IMG/VR virus record: IMGVR_UViG_3300037502_002375
Span: 1-39,703 of that record
From: a virus
DNA: 39,703 nt
Strand: one strand, 5' to 3'
Both the position numbers and the translations under genes were made by a program. The first letter of the stretch is position 1. Every line of letters starts with the position of its first letter. Shown here in pieces: positions 32,917 to 39,703 of this stretch. The notes under the pieces were generated by a model. It did not search any database and was not told where the DNA came from. It saw only the letters and a program-made list of their open reading frames with translations.

Positions 32917-33693
32917 TTAACTGTACAATTTTTTATAGTGAGCTATAGCTTCTTTTTTACTCATGCCTTGTTCTAGATACATTTGAAGTGTTTCTTGTGG
33001 GATGTTTACAACGTCATTAGACTGTCCTCCATTCCCTAATTCTGCACCTAGATGTTGTTTACTATTTAGATTATTTAGGGTCTGTTGTTTAGTAGCTTTT
33101 TGCATATGTTCTAATATTTGTTTCCTATTTACTGACATATACGCATCTAATAAACTATAACCCTTTTCGTATTTCTCCCATGCTTCAACTGGGATATCAT
33201 CGGGAGATTTTACTAAATCTCCAAACTCATCTTTTACAGCTTTAAATTCATTTAATAGCCTTTGATCTTCTCTTAACTGTCTTGCAGCTTGTACATCGGG
33301 ATGTTGTGCAATCAAATCATTTATAAGATTTGGATCTAATCCCATTTGTTGATATTGTTGCATCTGTTGATTTCTTTCCATCTCTTGTACTTTAGCTTCT
33401 AACTCATCTATAGTCTTTATACCAAATTCATCACCATATAATTTCTCAATTAATTTATTTGCCTTCTCAATATTTCTTCGCATTTCTGCAAATGCTCTAT
33501 CCTGCGCAGGTGTGTTAACATTCTTAGTGTTATTTACCGGTGGGTTATCTCCACCTTGAGGTTCATTTGCTGGAGGATCGGCGGGCTCCCCTTCTGCGCC
33601 TTGTGAGCCATCATCTGGTGCAGGTGGTTCATCTCCTGCTATTGGCCCATCAGCAAATAGTTGTAAGTTAATATCAAATAATTTCTCATTCAT
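32917..33693 (-). CDS. Capsid scaffolding protein
   Basis: The start at 33693 (MNEKLFDINLQLFADG) is chosen because GTAGGAGGT lies six bases before it; longer in-frame starts to 33735 have no site. The 258-residue product has an INLQLFADG start, common in scaffolds, then a Pro/Asp/Glu/Gly/Asn-rich disordered part (about 20-60) and a long coiled coil (FAEMRRNIEKANKLIEKLYG). It ends in basic helix KKEAIAHYKKLYS, which can bind the capsid. It lies between portal and capsid genes. Confidence 0.85.
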   Translation of the reverse strand: MNEKLFDINLQLFADGPIAGDEPPAPDDGSQGAEGEPADPPANEPQGGDNPPVNNTKNVNTPAQDRAFAEMRRNIEKANKLIEKLYGDEFGIKTIDELEAKVQEMERNQQMQQYQQMGLDPNLINDLIAQHPDVQAARQLREDQRLLNEFKAVKDEFGDLVKSPDDIPVEAWEKYEKGYSLLDAYMSVNRKQILEHMQKATKQQTLNNLNSKQHLGAELGNGGQSNDVVNIPQETLQMYLEQGMSKKEAIAHYKKLYS

Positions 33694-33767
33694 TTTCATA
33701 CCTCCTACGTTTACGCTCGTCAGCGAAATTTTCATCGTCTTTCCGATGTGTCATTAAGAATTAATTT

Positions 33768-33887
33768 TTACTTTTTGCCTTTACCTGCTCTCAAATCAGT
33801 ACCATACTTAATTTTGCTTGTTTCTTTCTTTGATTGATTTGAAGAACCGTAAATTTGTACTCCATTAGCTGAATTCTTATTAGCCAT
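33768..33887 (-). CDS. Small basic protein between portal and scaffold
   Basis: A 39-residue product, MANKNSANGVQIYGSSNQ then SKKETSKIKYGTDLRAGKGKK. The ATG overlaps the end of the portal gene by eight bases and follows GGAGGTGAGGTAG. It is basic and probably disordered. Overlap with the portal suggests co-translation and a small head component; unrecognised. Confidence 0.75.
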   Translation of the reverse strand: MANKNSANGVQIYGSSNQSKKETSKIKYGTDLRAGKGKK

Positions 33888-35745
33888 CTACCTCACCTCC
33901 TTGTAAAACATCATCTATCAATGCTAGCTGTTCTTCGATTGGCTTGTTTAAAAACATTTCTCTTGCTTCTGGACTCATTTCATTAAGTAGTGATAATATA
34001 TCTTGTGCTGGATTACCTTCCATTAGTTGTGCTATCTCTAACATCTTACCAGAATTTGGATAACCTAAACCTTCCATGATTGTCCAATATCCAACAGGTG
34101 TTATTGCACCATATTGTAATGCTTCTCTAGCTGCTTCCATAATAGCTGTTTTATCTTTTCTCCAACCAGTTTCGGCGTTAATATAAATATCAAATTCAGG
34201 ATAATACCATGTACCAGCATCATCACGCTTTAACATTTTACTTTTGTCAAAATACCCAAATTGTGGTTTATTGTCAGTTCCCTCAGTTCTCCAAGGTCTG
34301 GGCTCATCATAAAATGCTAATATAAAATCAAAGAATAATTGGTATAACTCTGTAAACGCTAATTTCTTTTCATGAGTTTTAGTACTCATTCTTCCAAGTG
34401 AGTTCTGTGTTAATTGCTCTATTGCTCTACCACTTATATTTGATCTTTCTAACTTACCCTGTGATGCATCAGTTACTCCTAGTGCATCTTTAGCAGCTTG
34501 TCTCAATAATTGATAACGTTCCACTAAGGAGTTATCTGATGTCTTCATGTCGATTACTCTTACGTCTGACATTGGATCATCGGTTTCTAATATTTGAGTA
34601 ACTGCGTTGTTTATTTTATTTTTGAGACCTGTACCTTTTCTAGTTATGATTTTTGTAGTACCAAGAACATGTCTTGCTTCTTCCATTGATAACATTTTCT
34701 TGATACTTTCCTGTTGATCTCTAATTACCTCTGGATCGGCTTTACCAGCGAATTGCTTTTCCTGTGGAATGTTGTATTGAATCACAAACGGTAATCTTGT
34801 TGGGATGTAAGCATCTACTTCAACATCCGTAACTTCACCTGTATCTGGATCCTCTATACGAACTGTCTCCTTCGTTATAGGATTACCGTCTGCATCTCTT
34901 TTATAATAATATTTTGGAATATCTTTTAAAATTGTTTCATCAGCCCATACAAATAATCCAATATCACCATCTTTATCTCTGTACCAACATTCAACTACTG
35001 ATACTTCATTAGGTGCGTATGCATGATTTGTACTCTCATCTAGGCTCTCTAAATATTTATATGCGGCATTAGACTGTTCTAATTCCTCTCTAAATTCTTC
35101 ACCATAGGTTCTACAGATGTAATCAATAGTTCTTGTTTCAATATGGAAAATATAATCCATATCTTGAACTCTGTACACACCTGGTTGTGGTATTATATTA
35201 ACTGGGTGAGGGTTTGTAACTTTTATTTTACCTCTAAACCTGTGTGATTTATGGTTGGGATCGAAAATTACTTTCATGATTGACATGCCATTCTTTTTGG
35301 TTATGCGTTCGTTTTCTGATACGATCCTTTCAAGTTCGGGACCTTCACTCATATACGTTAACATACCTTCAACCATTCTCTTTTTATATTCAAAATCATC
35401 CTCTTCAATAGGGTCAACAGCAGGTTTAGGAACCGAAACATCAATTTGAGATTCGATTAATTCAAATATGATATTTACAACTTGTCTAGCATCTTCTGTT
35501 TGACCTGTATCGTCATCAAATCTACTGCTCACATAAACCTGACTTTTATTTGGTAATACCTTTTTAGTACCATTGTATAATGCATTACATACGGCAACTT
35601 TTTCTATAAATGAACCATGATTACTTAACGCATTATCTAACTTTGCCTGGTATGACTTCAGTTTATCCATCTGCTCCATTTGATCGGCTTTTTCTTCCAT
35701 TCCCAAACCTCTCACCACCTTTTTTAATAAATCCCTGAAAGCCAT
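33880..35745 (-). CDS. Portal protein
   Basis: A 621-residue portal. It has an N-terminal helical start (LKKVVRGLGMEEKADQMEQM), RFDDDTGQTEDARQVVNIIF, and the long middle with VVECWYRDKDGDIGLFVWAD. Late segments include ALGVTDASQGKLERSNISGR and FTELYQLFFDFILAF, resembling podoviral portals of the P22/P-SSP7 type. It follows terminase and two small genes and precedes the scaffold, the usual order. The ATG follows AAAGGAGTAAGGTAG. Confidence 0.88.
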   Translation of the reverse strand: MAFRDLLKKVVRGLGMEEKADQMEQMDKLKSYQAKLDNALSNHGSFIEKVAVCNALYNGTKKVLPNKSQVYVSSRFDDDTGQTEDARQVVNIIFELIESQIDVSVPKPAVDPIEEDDFEYKKRMVEGMLTYMSEGPELERIVSENERITKKNGMSIMKVIFDPNHKSHRFRGKIKVTNPHPVNIIPQPGVYRVQDMDYIFHIETRTIDYICRTYGEEFREELEQSNAAYKYLESLDESTNHAYAPNEVSVVECWYRDKDGDIGLFVWADETILKDIPKYYYKRDADGNPITKETVRIEDPDTGEVTDVEVDAYIPTRLPFVIQYNIPQEKQFAGKADPEVIRDQQESIKKMLSMEEARHVLGTTKIITRKGTGLKNKINNAVTQILETDDPMSDVRVIDMKTSDNSLVERYQLLRQAAKDALGVTDASQGKLERSNISGRAIEQLTQNSLGRMSTKTHEKKLAFTELYQLFFDFILAFYDEPRPWRTEGTDNKPQFGYFDKSKMLKRDDAGTWYYPEFDIYINAETGWRKDKTAIMEAAREALQYGAITPVGYWTIMEGLGYPNSGKMLEIAQLMEGNPAQDILSLLNEMSPEAREMFLNKPIEEQLALIDDVLQGGEVDG

Positions 35746-36123
35746 CTACCTTACTCCTTTTCGCGGATTTATGTAACCTCTGTTACCTTTCTTTTTATCA
35801 AGTTTAGTTTTTATCAGTTTTTCTAATTTATCTCTATATTTACCTGGTTCATTAACTCTTACATGAGAAATTAAGGTATTTATATCTCTACTTTTTGGAA
35901 AATGCTTTTTAAGTGAATTTTCTACTATTATATAAGCTAAATTTCTAGCTCTTTTTCCCCTAAGGAACATTATATGTGCATGTCCTGGCTTCTTACCTAA
36001 TCTTTTCGCTTCTTCTTCTGTCAACCATTTCATTTTAGTATTGTAAACAATGTAATATTCGTGATTTTTTGGCCCTCCCTCAAGTATTTTAAATGGTCCT
36101 ATCTTATCAATACATTTGGGCAC
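35746..36123 (-). CDS. Hypothetical basic protein between terminase and portal
   Basis: A 125-residue protein, very basic in its second half (KLEKLIKTKLDKKKGNRGYI). The first part, GPFKILEGGPKNHEYYIVYN, then PGHAHIMFLRGKRARNLAYI, looks like a compact alpha/beta domain. A GHAH motif is present but no HNH or other nuclease set is complete. The GTG start follows ACGGAGTGATATAA. A 100-bp leader with a nested inverted repeat precedes it. A head-completion or DNA-binding role is possible. Confidence 0.8.
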   Translation of the reverse strand: MPKCIDKIGPFKILEGGPKNHEYYIVYNTKMKWLTEEEAKRLGKKPGHAHIMFLRGKRARNLAYIIVENSLKKHFPKSRDINTLISHVRVNEPGKYRDKLEKLIKTKLDKKKGNRGYINPRKGVR

Positions 36124-36151
36124 TTATATCACTCCGTTTAGTTTATATCAT

Positions 36152-36219
36152 TAAGCGAGTGAGTTGAAGGGGGGTGAGTTCCGAATTCACACGAAAGACG
36201 TTTTTAACCCACTCGCTTA
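36152..36219 (-). promoter_or_regulatory. Nested inverted repeat upstream of the basic protein gene
   Basis: TAAGCGAGTGAGTT (36152-36165) pairs with AACCCACTCGCTTA (36206-36219) at 13 of 14 positions. Inside, GTGAGTTCCGAATTCAC folds as a second stem. It fills most of the 102-bp gap between two late genes. No T-run follows on either strand, so RNA processing, translational control or a protein-binding site is more likely than termination. Confidence 0.6.
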
Positions 36220-36225
36220 TTAACT

Positions 36226-36537
36226 TTATTGGAACTGCAATCTAGTATACATCTGTGGTCCATTCACTGTTTCCCATTTCTCAGGTTCAGTTCTCACTGA
36301 GCATTTTGCTCCTTTGTATTGCTTTAACACATCTTGAATTTGCTTAAGATGCATTTTTTCAAGTTCTCCTGGTTTTTCAACTCTTTCTATGTTAGCTCTT
36401 ATATTAAATCTATCAAGTGTAAAACCACAAGTTGTAATTATACCTACATCAACTGCTTCTCCATCTTTTATTGCTCTAGGGACATCCTTTAAGAATTTCT
36501 CAACTGTTACTTCCTTCTCCTTTTTTGGTGCTGGCAT
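36226..36537 (-). CDS. Hypothetical protein in the packaging block
   Basis: A 103-residue protein, MPAPKKEKEVTVEKFLKDVP with a helical middle (ELEKMHLKQIQDVLKQY) and a beta end (VNGPQMYTRLQFQ). It overlaps the end of the large terminase gene by 38 bp and follows GAGAGGGAGATGAAAA. Some phages encode small head or terminase-associated proteins here. Not recognised. Confidence 0.75.
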   Translation of the reverse strand: MPAPKKEKEVTVEKFLKDVPRAIKDGEAVDVGIITTCGFTLDRFNIRANIERVEKPGELEKMHLKQIQDVLKQYKGAKCSVRTEPEKWETVNGPQMYTRLQFQ

Positions 36538-38290
36538 TTTTCATCTCCCTCTCTTTCTCCTTTAATTTTAGCCAATGTGCTAAGGCATGTGGGTCTTCTA
36601 TCAAATCTTTTAACAAGTCAGGCGGTAAATCATCAGGTAATTCAACACCCTTGTCTATTGATATTCCAGTTGTTTGCTGTTCTCTGATTCTGTAAGCTAT
36701 TGCAAGTGCCATTATCCTGTCATCATGTTTACCTCTAATTGCCTCTGGCTTACCATGTTTTTCAGGGTTTCTTTCAAAATATAACATCTCTTCTAGCGTA
36801 TCAATATCATTAAGTAGGTGAATTTCTTCTCTTACAATTCTTACTAACTCATCAATAATCGGTCCTCTTGTTGTTGTTGTGGTTCTAAAACCATATTTAT
36901 GTTGCTTTTTCTTAGATATCTCGTCAAATACTTCTCTTTTATACTGCTTATGATACCCAAGTCTTATTAATTCTTTAACTGGGTGTAAATCAAAGTTTAT
37001 CTCTATACCAATTAAAGCTTCATTGGATAAGTGTCCAAGTGCATACATTTGCTTAGCGTATAAATCTGTGTCGGTTTTATCAACCCATACACCTACTTGC
37101 TCTCCAGTAGTATTATCTAAAAGCTGTCCAACACAGTTGTCAACTCCACCTTCTGCTGTATCTCCACCTATTACGTAAGGTGTTCCCGGTTTTAGATCTT
37201 TAAATAGTACTAACGGCCCATTTTTATCAAGTACAAGCCTTTCAGTACCTCTAATCGGATCGCCTTTCTTATCATATTTATACTCAATTTTGTAACGTTT
37301 AGGCGGATTCTTTTTATATTCTTCCTTCAAATATTCTATTCTAGCTTTAACTTTTTCAACATCGAACACTGGAGTACCTGAAGTTAAGAACGCATCCTCT
37401 GGAAAACTAGGATACTCTTGTTTAAACATGTTAGGGTCGCCATTAAGCTTGTCAGCTATAATATTCCTTCTCCATTGTAACTTATTCAAAGTCATTTCAG
37501 GAATATGTTCCATTAAGAATTTCTCGCGTTCGTCTAATTCAAAGCCTGTGTAAGGCGCCTCATAATTTGGATTTTCCCACCATGCAACAAATATAGGCAC
37601 ATAATTGTTCTCTCCAGCTTGTGCTCCTTGCCATAAATCGTAAAAATAATTCAAACCTTTTGCTGTAGATTCCACGATTACGATTGCATCATTATCCGGA
37701 ACTGACTGTAAAAGGGAGGTCATCGTTTCTTCAGGAGTGGGCCATTTAGCCAGCTCGGATATGTGCAATCTATTTATAGTATAGGAGGAACCAGCATTAA
37801 CATTTCGAGCAGTTTCAATAAGGAACTTACTCTGCAGGCCCGGGTGATTCTCAGGCCCGATAGGTTGATCCGGCTTGAACTTAGGATTCTCGAAAAAGAG
37901 TCCTTTTCCTTTCGCCGGTCTATATTTAGGTTTAATGACTTGAGGCAAGTATTGATAAAAACGTTGCGCCATGTCATTAATATTTCTTGCTGAATCCTCA
38001 TCATATGACACAATCATTGCAACCATGTTTTTTGTAAAGTTCAAATCTTGGAAAAACACAGCCTCTGTTGCAGTAGAGAAACCTATCTGACGTGCTTTTA
38101 ATATGATAATATAAAGAGTAGGCCTGGGTTTAGGTTGTTTTTCCCATTCTTCTATAACACTAATCAGCTTTTTCTGTCCCGAATTATACACTAAGGGGAT
38201 GATTCGTGATTGTTTGTCGCGTATTTTTAGGCATTTACTAGCGTACAAATGGCGATCTGTTTTGAGTTTTTGGAGTAGTTCCAAGTGCAT
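36500..38290 (-). CDS. terL: Terminase large subunit
   Basis: A 596-residue packaging motor. The ATPase has LKARQIGFST as Walker A, with a strand DNDAIVIVESTAKGLNYFYD as Walker B with catalytic Glu. The C-terminal nuclease has GGDTAEGGVDN (first acidic cluster) and KHDDRIMALAIAY (last). This ATPase-nuclease order defines TerL. ATG at 38290 overlaps the terS stop (TGATG); a GTG codon at 38293 is directly upstream in frame and is the alternative. It cuts and translocates DNA into the head with the portal. Confidence 0.93.
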   Translation of the reverse strand: MHLELLQKLKTDRHLYASKCLKIRDKQSRIIPLVYNSGQKKLISVIEEWEKQPKPRPTLYIIILKARQIGFSTATEAVFFQDLNFTKNMVAMIVSYDEDSARNINDMAQRFYQYLPQVIKPKYRPAKGKGLFFENPKFKPDQPIGPENHPGLQSKFLIETARNVNAGSSYTINRLHISELAKWPTPEETMTSLLQSVPDNDAIVIVESTAKGLNYFYDLWQGAQAGENNYVPIFVAWWENPNYEAPYTGFELDEREKFLMEHIPEMTLNKLQWRRNIIADKLNGDPNMFKQEYPSFPEDAFLTSGTPVFDVEKVKARIEYLKEEYKKNPPKRYKIEYKYDKKGDPIRGTERLVLDKNGPLVLFKDLKPGTPYVIGGDTAEGGVDNCVGQLLDNTTGEQVGVWVDKTDTDLYAKQMYALGHLSNEALIGIEINFDLHPVKELIRLGYHKQYKREVFDEISKKKQHKYGFRTTTTTRGPIIDELVRIVREEIHLLNDIDTLEEMLYFERNPEKHGKPEAIRGKHDDRIMALAIAYRIREQQTTGISIDKGVELPDDLPPDLLKDLIEDPHALAHWLKLKEKEREMKNASTKKGEGSNS

Positions 38291-38712
38291 CACTCTCCAA
38301 TTATCTCGTCAAGTTTTTCCTCAAATGATTTTTGAACGCTCACGTCAAGCTTATCAGTAAACATTCCAAGATGTTTACCAAGTAACTCAAGTGCTTTAAT
38401 TTTGTTCTGTGATTTAAGTATTTTTTCAGCCCTGCTCAATTCCACAAAGCCTATTGAAGCTAATTCGTTTACAATTCTTTGTACTGTTACCTCATTCTCT
38501 GCGAATCTAATTGCTAATCTTCGTCCAATTTCCTGTTGCACTAAGGGGTGATTTAACCATCTATGGGCTTGTTGTCTGGCTGTGTGTTCGTTTGAAACAC
38601 CTGCTCTTCTCATAGCTTTGAGTGCTACGAAATCTTTCATGTATTCATCTACAAATACTTGTGTACGTCTTGGTAAATCTTCAAACTTTTCCGGTTTTTT
38701 GCCGCCTGGCAT
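38290..38712 (-). CDS. terS: Terminase small subunit
   Basis: The start at 38712 (MPGGKKPEKFEDLPRRTQVF) is behind AGGAAGGGAATTGCT; an earlier in-frame start at 38766 has no site. The 140-residue product has a helix-turn-helix part (DFVALKAMRRAGVSNEHTAR) and LNHPLVQQEIGRRLA, as in Terminase_2 (phage small terminases). It recognises the packaging site, probably in the nearby repeat-rich region. It is the first gene of the late operon. Confidence 0.88.
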   Translation of the reverse strand: MPGGKKPEKFEDLPRRTQVFVDEYMKDFVALKAMRRAGVSNEHTARQQAHRWLNHPLVQQEIGRRLAIRFAENEVTVQRIVNELASIGFVELSRAEKILKSQNKIKALELLGKHLGMFTDKLDVSVQKSFEEKLDEIIGE

Positions 38713-38744
38713 AGCAATTCCCTCCTTCCTTACTTTAATTATCA

Positions 38745-38756
38745 TATACATGTATA
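38745..38756. promoter_or_regulatory. Perfect 12-bp palindrome upstream of terS
   Basis: TATACATGTATA is a perfect palindrome 33 bp before the terS start. A weak -10-like GATAAT lies next to it on the minus strand. It could be an operator for the late promoter or a start-site element. No good -35 was found, so the late promoter itself is not assigned. Confidence 0.4.
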
Positions 38757-38816
38757 AATAAAGCACGCGGTTTAAATGATTTTTTTTTTCTAGGGTGGGG
38801 GAATTTTCAAAAATTT

Positions 38817-38855
38817 GTACCGTATAAAAAAAATTCTTTAATGTATATACGGTAC
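38817..38855. repeat. Inverted repeat GTACCGTATA/TATACGGTAC
   Basis: Perfect 10-bp arms at 38817-38826 and 38846-38855 around a 19-nt A/T-rich spacer. It lies 105 bp upstream of the terS start. It could be an operator, a packaging-related site or part of an origin; there is no T-run in the right place for a terminator. Confidence 0.7.
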
Positions 38856-38884
38856 CGGGGGTTTCGTGCGTTAAAGTGGTACCC

Positions 38885-39011
38885 CGGGGTGCTTTCCAGT
38901 GCTAAACTGCTAAACCGCTAAACCGCTAAACTATTGAACATTATATAAAAGAGTTTTGCACTTTAGTAGGGGAAACCGTTAACGCGTTATAACTGGAAGT
39001 TGTTATAAATT
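38885..39011. repeat. 127-bp exact direct repeat, copy 1
   Basis: Identical base for base to 39577-39703, 692 bp downstream. The base before each copy differs (C here, A there), so the match is exactly 127 bp as seen. Each copy holds four 8-bp GCTAAACY units (here 38901-38932), an AACGCGTT palindrome and a TGTTATAAAT box near its end. See copy 2 for the possible assembly origin. Confidence 0.97.
38901..38932. repeat. Four tandem 8-bp iteron-like units
   Basis: GCTAAACT, GCTAAACC, GCTAAACC and GCTAAACT follow without gaps. The same set appears in the second 127-bp copy. Short tandem repeats of this kind are typical of replication-initiator or terminase binding sites; which protein binds is not known. 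Confidence 0.85.
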
Positions 39012-39043
39012 TTAATTTGGGGGGTATATTTTTCACTAATTTG

Positions 39044-39052
39044 TGTTATAAT
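39044..39052 (+). promoter_or_regulatory. Extended -10 promoter for the zinc-ribbon gene
   Basis: TGTTATAAT contains the TGn extension and a perfect -10 hexamer (TATAAT at 39047-39052). The -35 position is weak, which is common with an extended -10. It reads right into the gene at 39123. Confidence 0.65.
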
Positions 39053-39061
39053 ATAAATATA

Positions 39062-39091
39062 AGAAAGATAGATAAATATTTATATCTTTCT
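39062..39091. promoter_or_regulatory. Hairpin/operator in the zinc-ribbon leader
   Basis: AGAAAGATA (39062-39070) and TATCTTTCT (39083-39091) form a 9-bp stem just after the promoter and before an A-run. It covers the likely transcription start, so it may be an operator or a protective 5' hairpin. Confidence 0.5.
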
Positions 39092-39122
39092 AAAAAAAAA
39101 AATTTGATGAGGGGGAATAAAT

Positions 39123-39266
39123 ATGAAATCATGTGAATGTTGCAATAACAAGAAGGATTTTTTAGTCAAATATCAATATAAAGGGAAAACATATTATTTA
39201 TGCGAATATTGTGATGATGAAATTGGTTTTTTAGGATTGCAGGAGCTGGTTGATAATGCAAATTAA
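39123..39266 (+). CDS. Small zinc-ribbon-like protein
   Basis: A 47-residue product. SCECCNNKKDF and YYLCEYCDDEIG provide two C-x2-C pairs about 20 residues apart, as in small zinc ribbons. It has AGGGGGAATAAAT in front, its own promoter, and a strong terminator after it, so it is probably a separate early transcript. Such proteins often bind nucleic acid or host RNA polymerase; this one's role is unknown. It lies between the two 127-bp repeats. Confidence 0.85.
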   Translation: MKSCECCNNKKDFLVKYQYKGKTYYLCEYCDDEIGFLGLQELVDNAN

Positions 39267-39305
39267 ATTGGAATTGTAAAGAACAAGATAAAAATGTAAA
39301 AGAGT

Positions 39306-39334
39306 GAGTCCCAATTAGGGGCTCTTTTTTTTTT
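39306..39334 (+). terminator. Rho-independent terminator after the zinc-ribbon gene
   Basis: GAGTCCC, AATTA, GGGGCTC form a 7-bp stem (one G-U), followed by ten Ts at 39325-39334. It is a textbook terminator and insulates the small gene from the promoter element further right. Confidence 0.9.
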
Positions 39335-39440
39335 GTTCCCCACTTTAATCGACTAAAGTACTAAACTCTTTACACCTATTAAATAATATATTTTTCTATG
39401 CGTTTTAATTATTACGGCGAGTTTGTCATATATTTATTTC

Positions 39441-39487
39441 TTTGTATTTTGCGCTATATTAAGTTTTTTCATCTTAAAGCATATAAT
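39441..39487 (+). promoter_or_regulatory. Phage-specific promoter element, copy 3
   Basis: TTTGTATTTTGCGCTATATTAAG leads to TATAAT at 39482-39487; the text from TTTGTA to AAG is the same length (20) as in copies 1 and 2, and AAG to TATAAT is again 21. A 9-bp dyad GCGCTATAT (39451-39459) and ATATAGCGC (39489-39497) encloses it. It points right, toward the window end. Confidence 0.7.
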
Positions 39488-39576
39488 TATATAGCGCGCG
39501 ATTTTAGAAAGTGAATTTCAAGAGCGGGGGGCGGGAGTGGTAACACTAAGCAAGTTGTGCGGCGTAACGTGGATTA

Positions 39577-39703
39577 CGGGGTGCTTTCCAGTGCTAAACT
39601 GCTAAACCGCTAAACCGCTAAACTATTGAACATTATATAAAAGAGTTTTGCACTTTAGTAGGGGAAACCGTTAACGCGTTATAACTGGAAGTTGTTATAA
39701 ATT
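39577..39703. repeat. 127-bp exact direct repeat, copy 2, ending at the window edge
   Basis: Identical to 38885-39011. The copy occupies the last 127 bases exactly. A match of this length that ends at a sequence boundary is what de Bruijn assemblers with k of 127 give when a contig stops at a repeated node, so the repeat may be longer or tandem in the real molecule. Confidence 0.95.

Larger units (their letters stand above)
38713..39122. other. Intergenic region between divergent terS and zinc-ribbon genes
   Basis: A 410-bp gap with no convincing gene. It holds the TATACATGTATA palindrome, the inverted repeat GTACCGTATA/TATACGGTAC (38817-38855), the short palindrome ACCCCGGGGT (38881-38890), the first 127-bp repeat (38885-39011), an extended -10 promoter (39044-39052) and a 9-bp hairpin (39062-39091). 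Divergent transcription and many dyads make it the likeliest control, packaging or origin region. Confidence 0.75.
39267..39703. other. Right-end non-coding region
   Basis: A 437-bp stretch without a convincing gene. It holds the terminator, a small ACTTTA/TAAAGT hairpin (39342-39359), promoter-like element copy 3, and the second 127-bp repeat. If the molecule is circular or permuted, the promoter would read across the junction into the early genes at position 1; this is inference. Confidence 0.7.

Noticed and set aside
36226-36537. Homing endonuclease or HNH gene in the packaging block
   Set aside because: Neither this gene nor the 35746-36123 gene shows an HNH, GIY-YIG or LAGLIDADG motif; the GHAH in the latter stands alone.
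38901-38932. CRISPR-like array from GCTAAACY repeats
   Set aside because: Units are 8 bp with no spacers between them.
38885-39703. Direct terminal repeats of a T7-like genome
   Set aside because: Both copies lie at the right end; the left end (1-130) has no matching sequence, so this is not a pair of terminal repeats as given.
1-39703. tRNA genes, insertion sequences or integrase/attachment sites
   Set aside because: No cloverleaf-like arms with CCA ends, transposase motifs, or tyrosine/serine recombinase signatures were seen on either strand.

Overview
The window looks like an almost complete genome of a short-tailed (podovirus-like) double-stranded DNA phage of an endospore-forming Firmicute. 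The DNA is AT-rich. Ribosome binding sites are of the AAGGGGG/AGGAGG type, and GTG and TTG starts are common. Host-type hints are an S-layer-homology-like segment in the lysin, a B12-dependent ribonucleotide reductase, a SpoIIID-like regulator and an alpha/beta-type small acid-soluble spore protein (SASP). No integrase, recombinase, lysogeny repressor, tRNA or CRISPR array was seen.

Layout. Plus-strand genes (1-18501) hold early/middle functions. First come small regulators (partial CDS, SpoIIID-like protein, small hypotheticals). A recombination/replication block follows: Cas4/RecB-like nuclease, small winged-helix protein, Sak4-like ATPase, DUF669-type ssDNA-binding protein, and a CHC2-TOPRIM primase fused to an MCM-like helicase. 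Next is a 7-deazaguanine DNA-modification block (queC, queD, queE, folE, a MazG/dUTPase-like protein, a dNMP-kinase-like protein and a DpdA/TGT-like transglycosylase). Then come a family A DNA polymerase, a ThyX-like protein, NrdJ, the SASP, an SNF2-type helicase and a RuvC-like resolvase. A bidirectional terminator at about 18.5 kb separates this arm from the converging minus-strand late arm (38712 down to 18519). In transcription order the late arm holds small and large terminase, two unknowns, portal, scaffold, decoration protein, major capsid protein, head-tail adaptor, tail nozzle, two fibres, several small virion proteins, two large ejection-type proteins, and a lysis cassette with a subtilase-amidase-SLH lysin and small membrane proteins.

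The right end (38713-39703) is mostly non-coding. It has dyads, a small zinc-ribbon gene with its own promoter and terminator, a promoter-like element also found upstream of thyX-like/nrdJ and of the resolvase, and an exact 127-bp direct repeat whose second copy is the last 127 bases of the window. That length matches a common maximum assembly k-mer, so the physical end is uncertain.

The most interesting possibility is a spore-linked life cycle. The same genome encodes a SASP (spore DNA-coating family, germination-protease site retained), a SpoIIID-like sporulation regulator, and a lysin joining a subtilisin-like protease to a peptidoglycan amidase. Also notable are the primase-MCM fusion, the self-contained route to preQ0-type DNA modification, and three equally spaced copies of a non-canonical promoter element. 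Functions are inferred from motifs read by eye; no database search was run.
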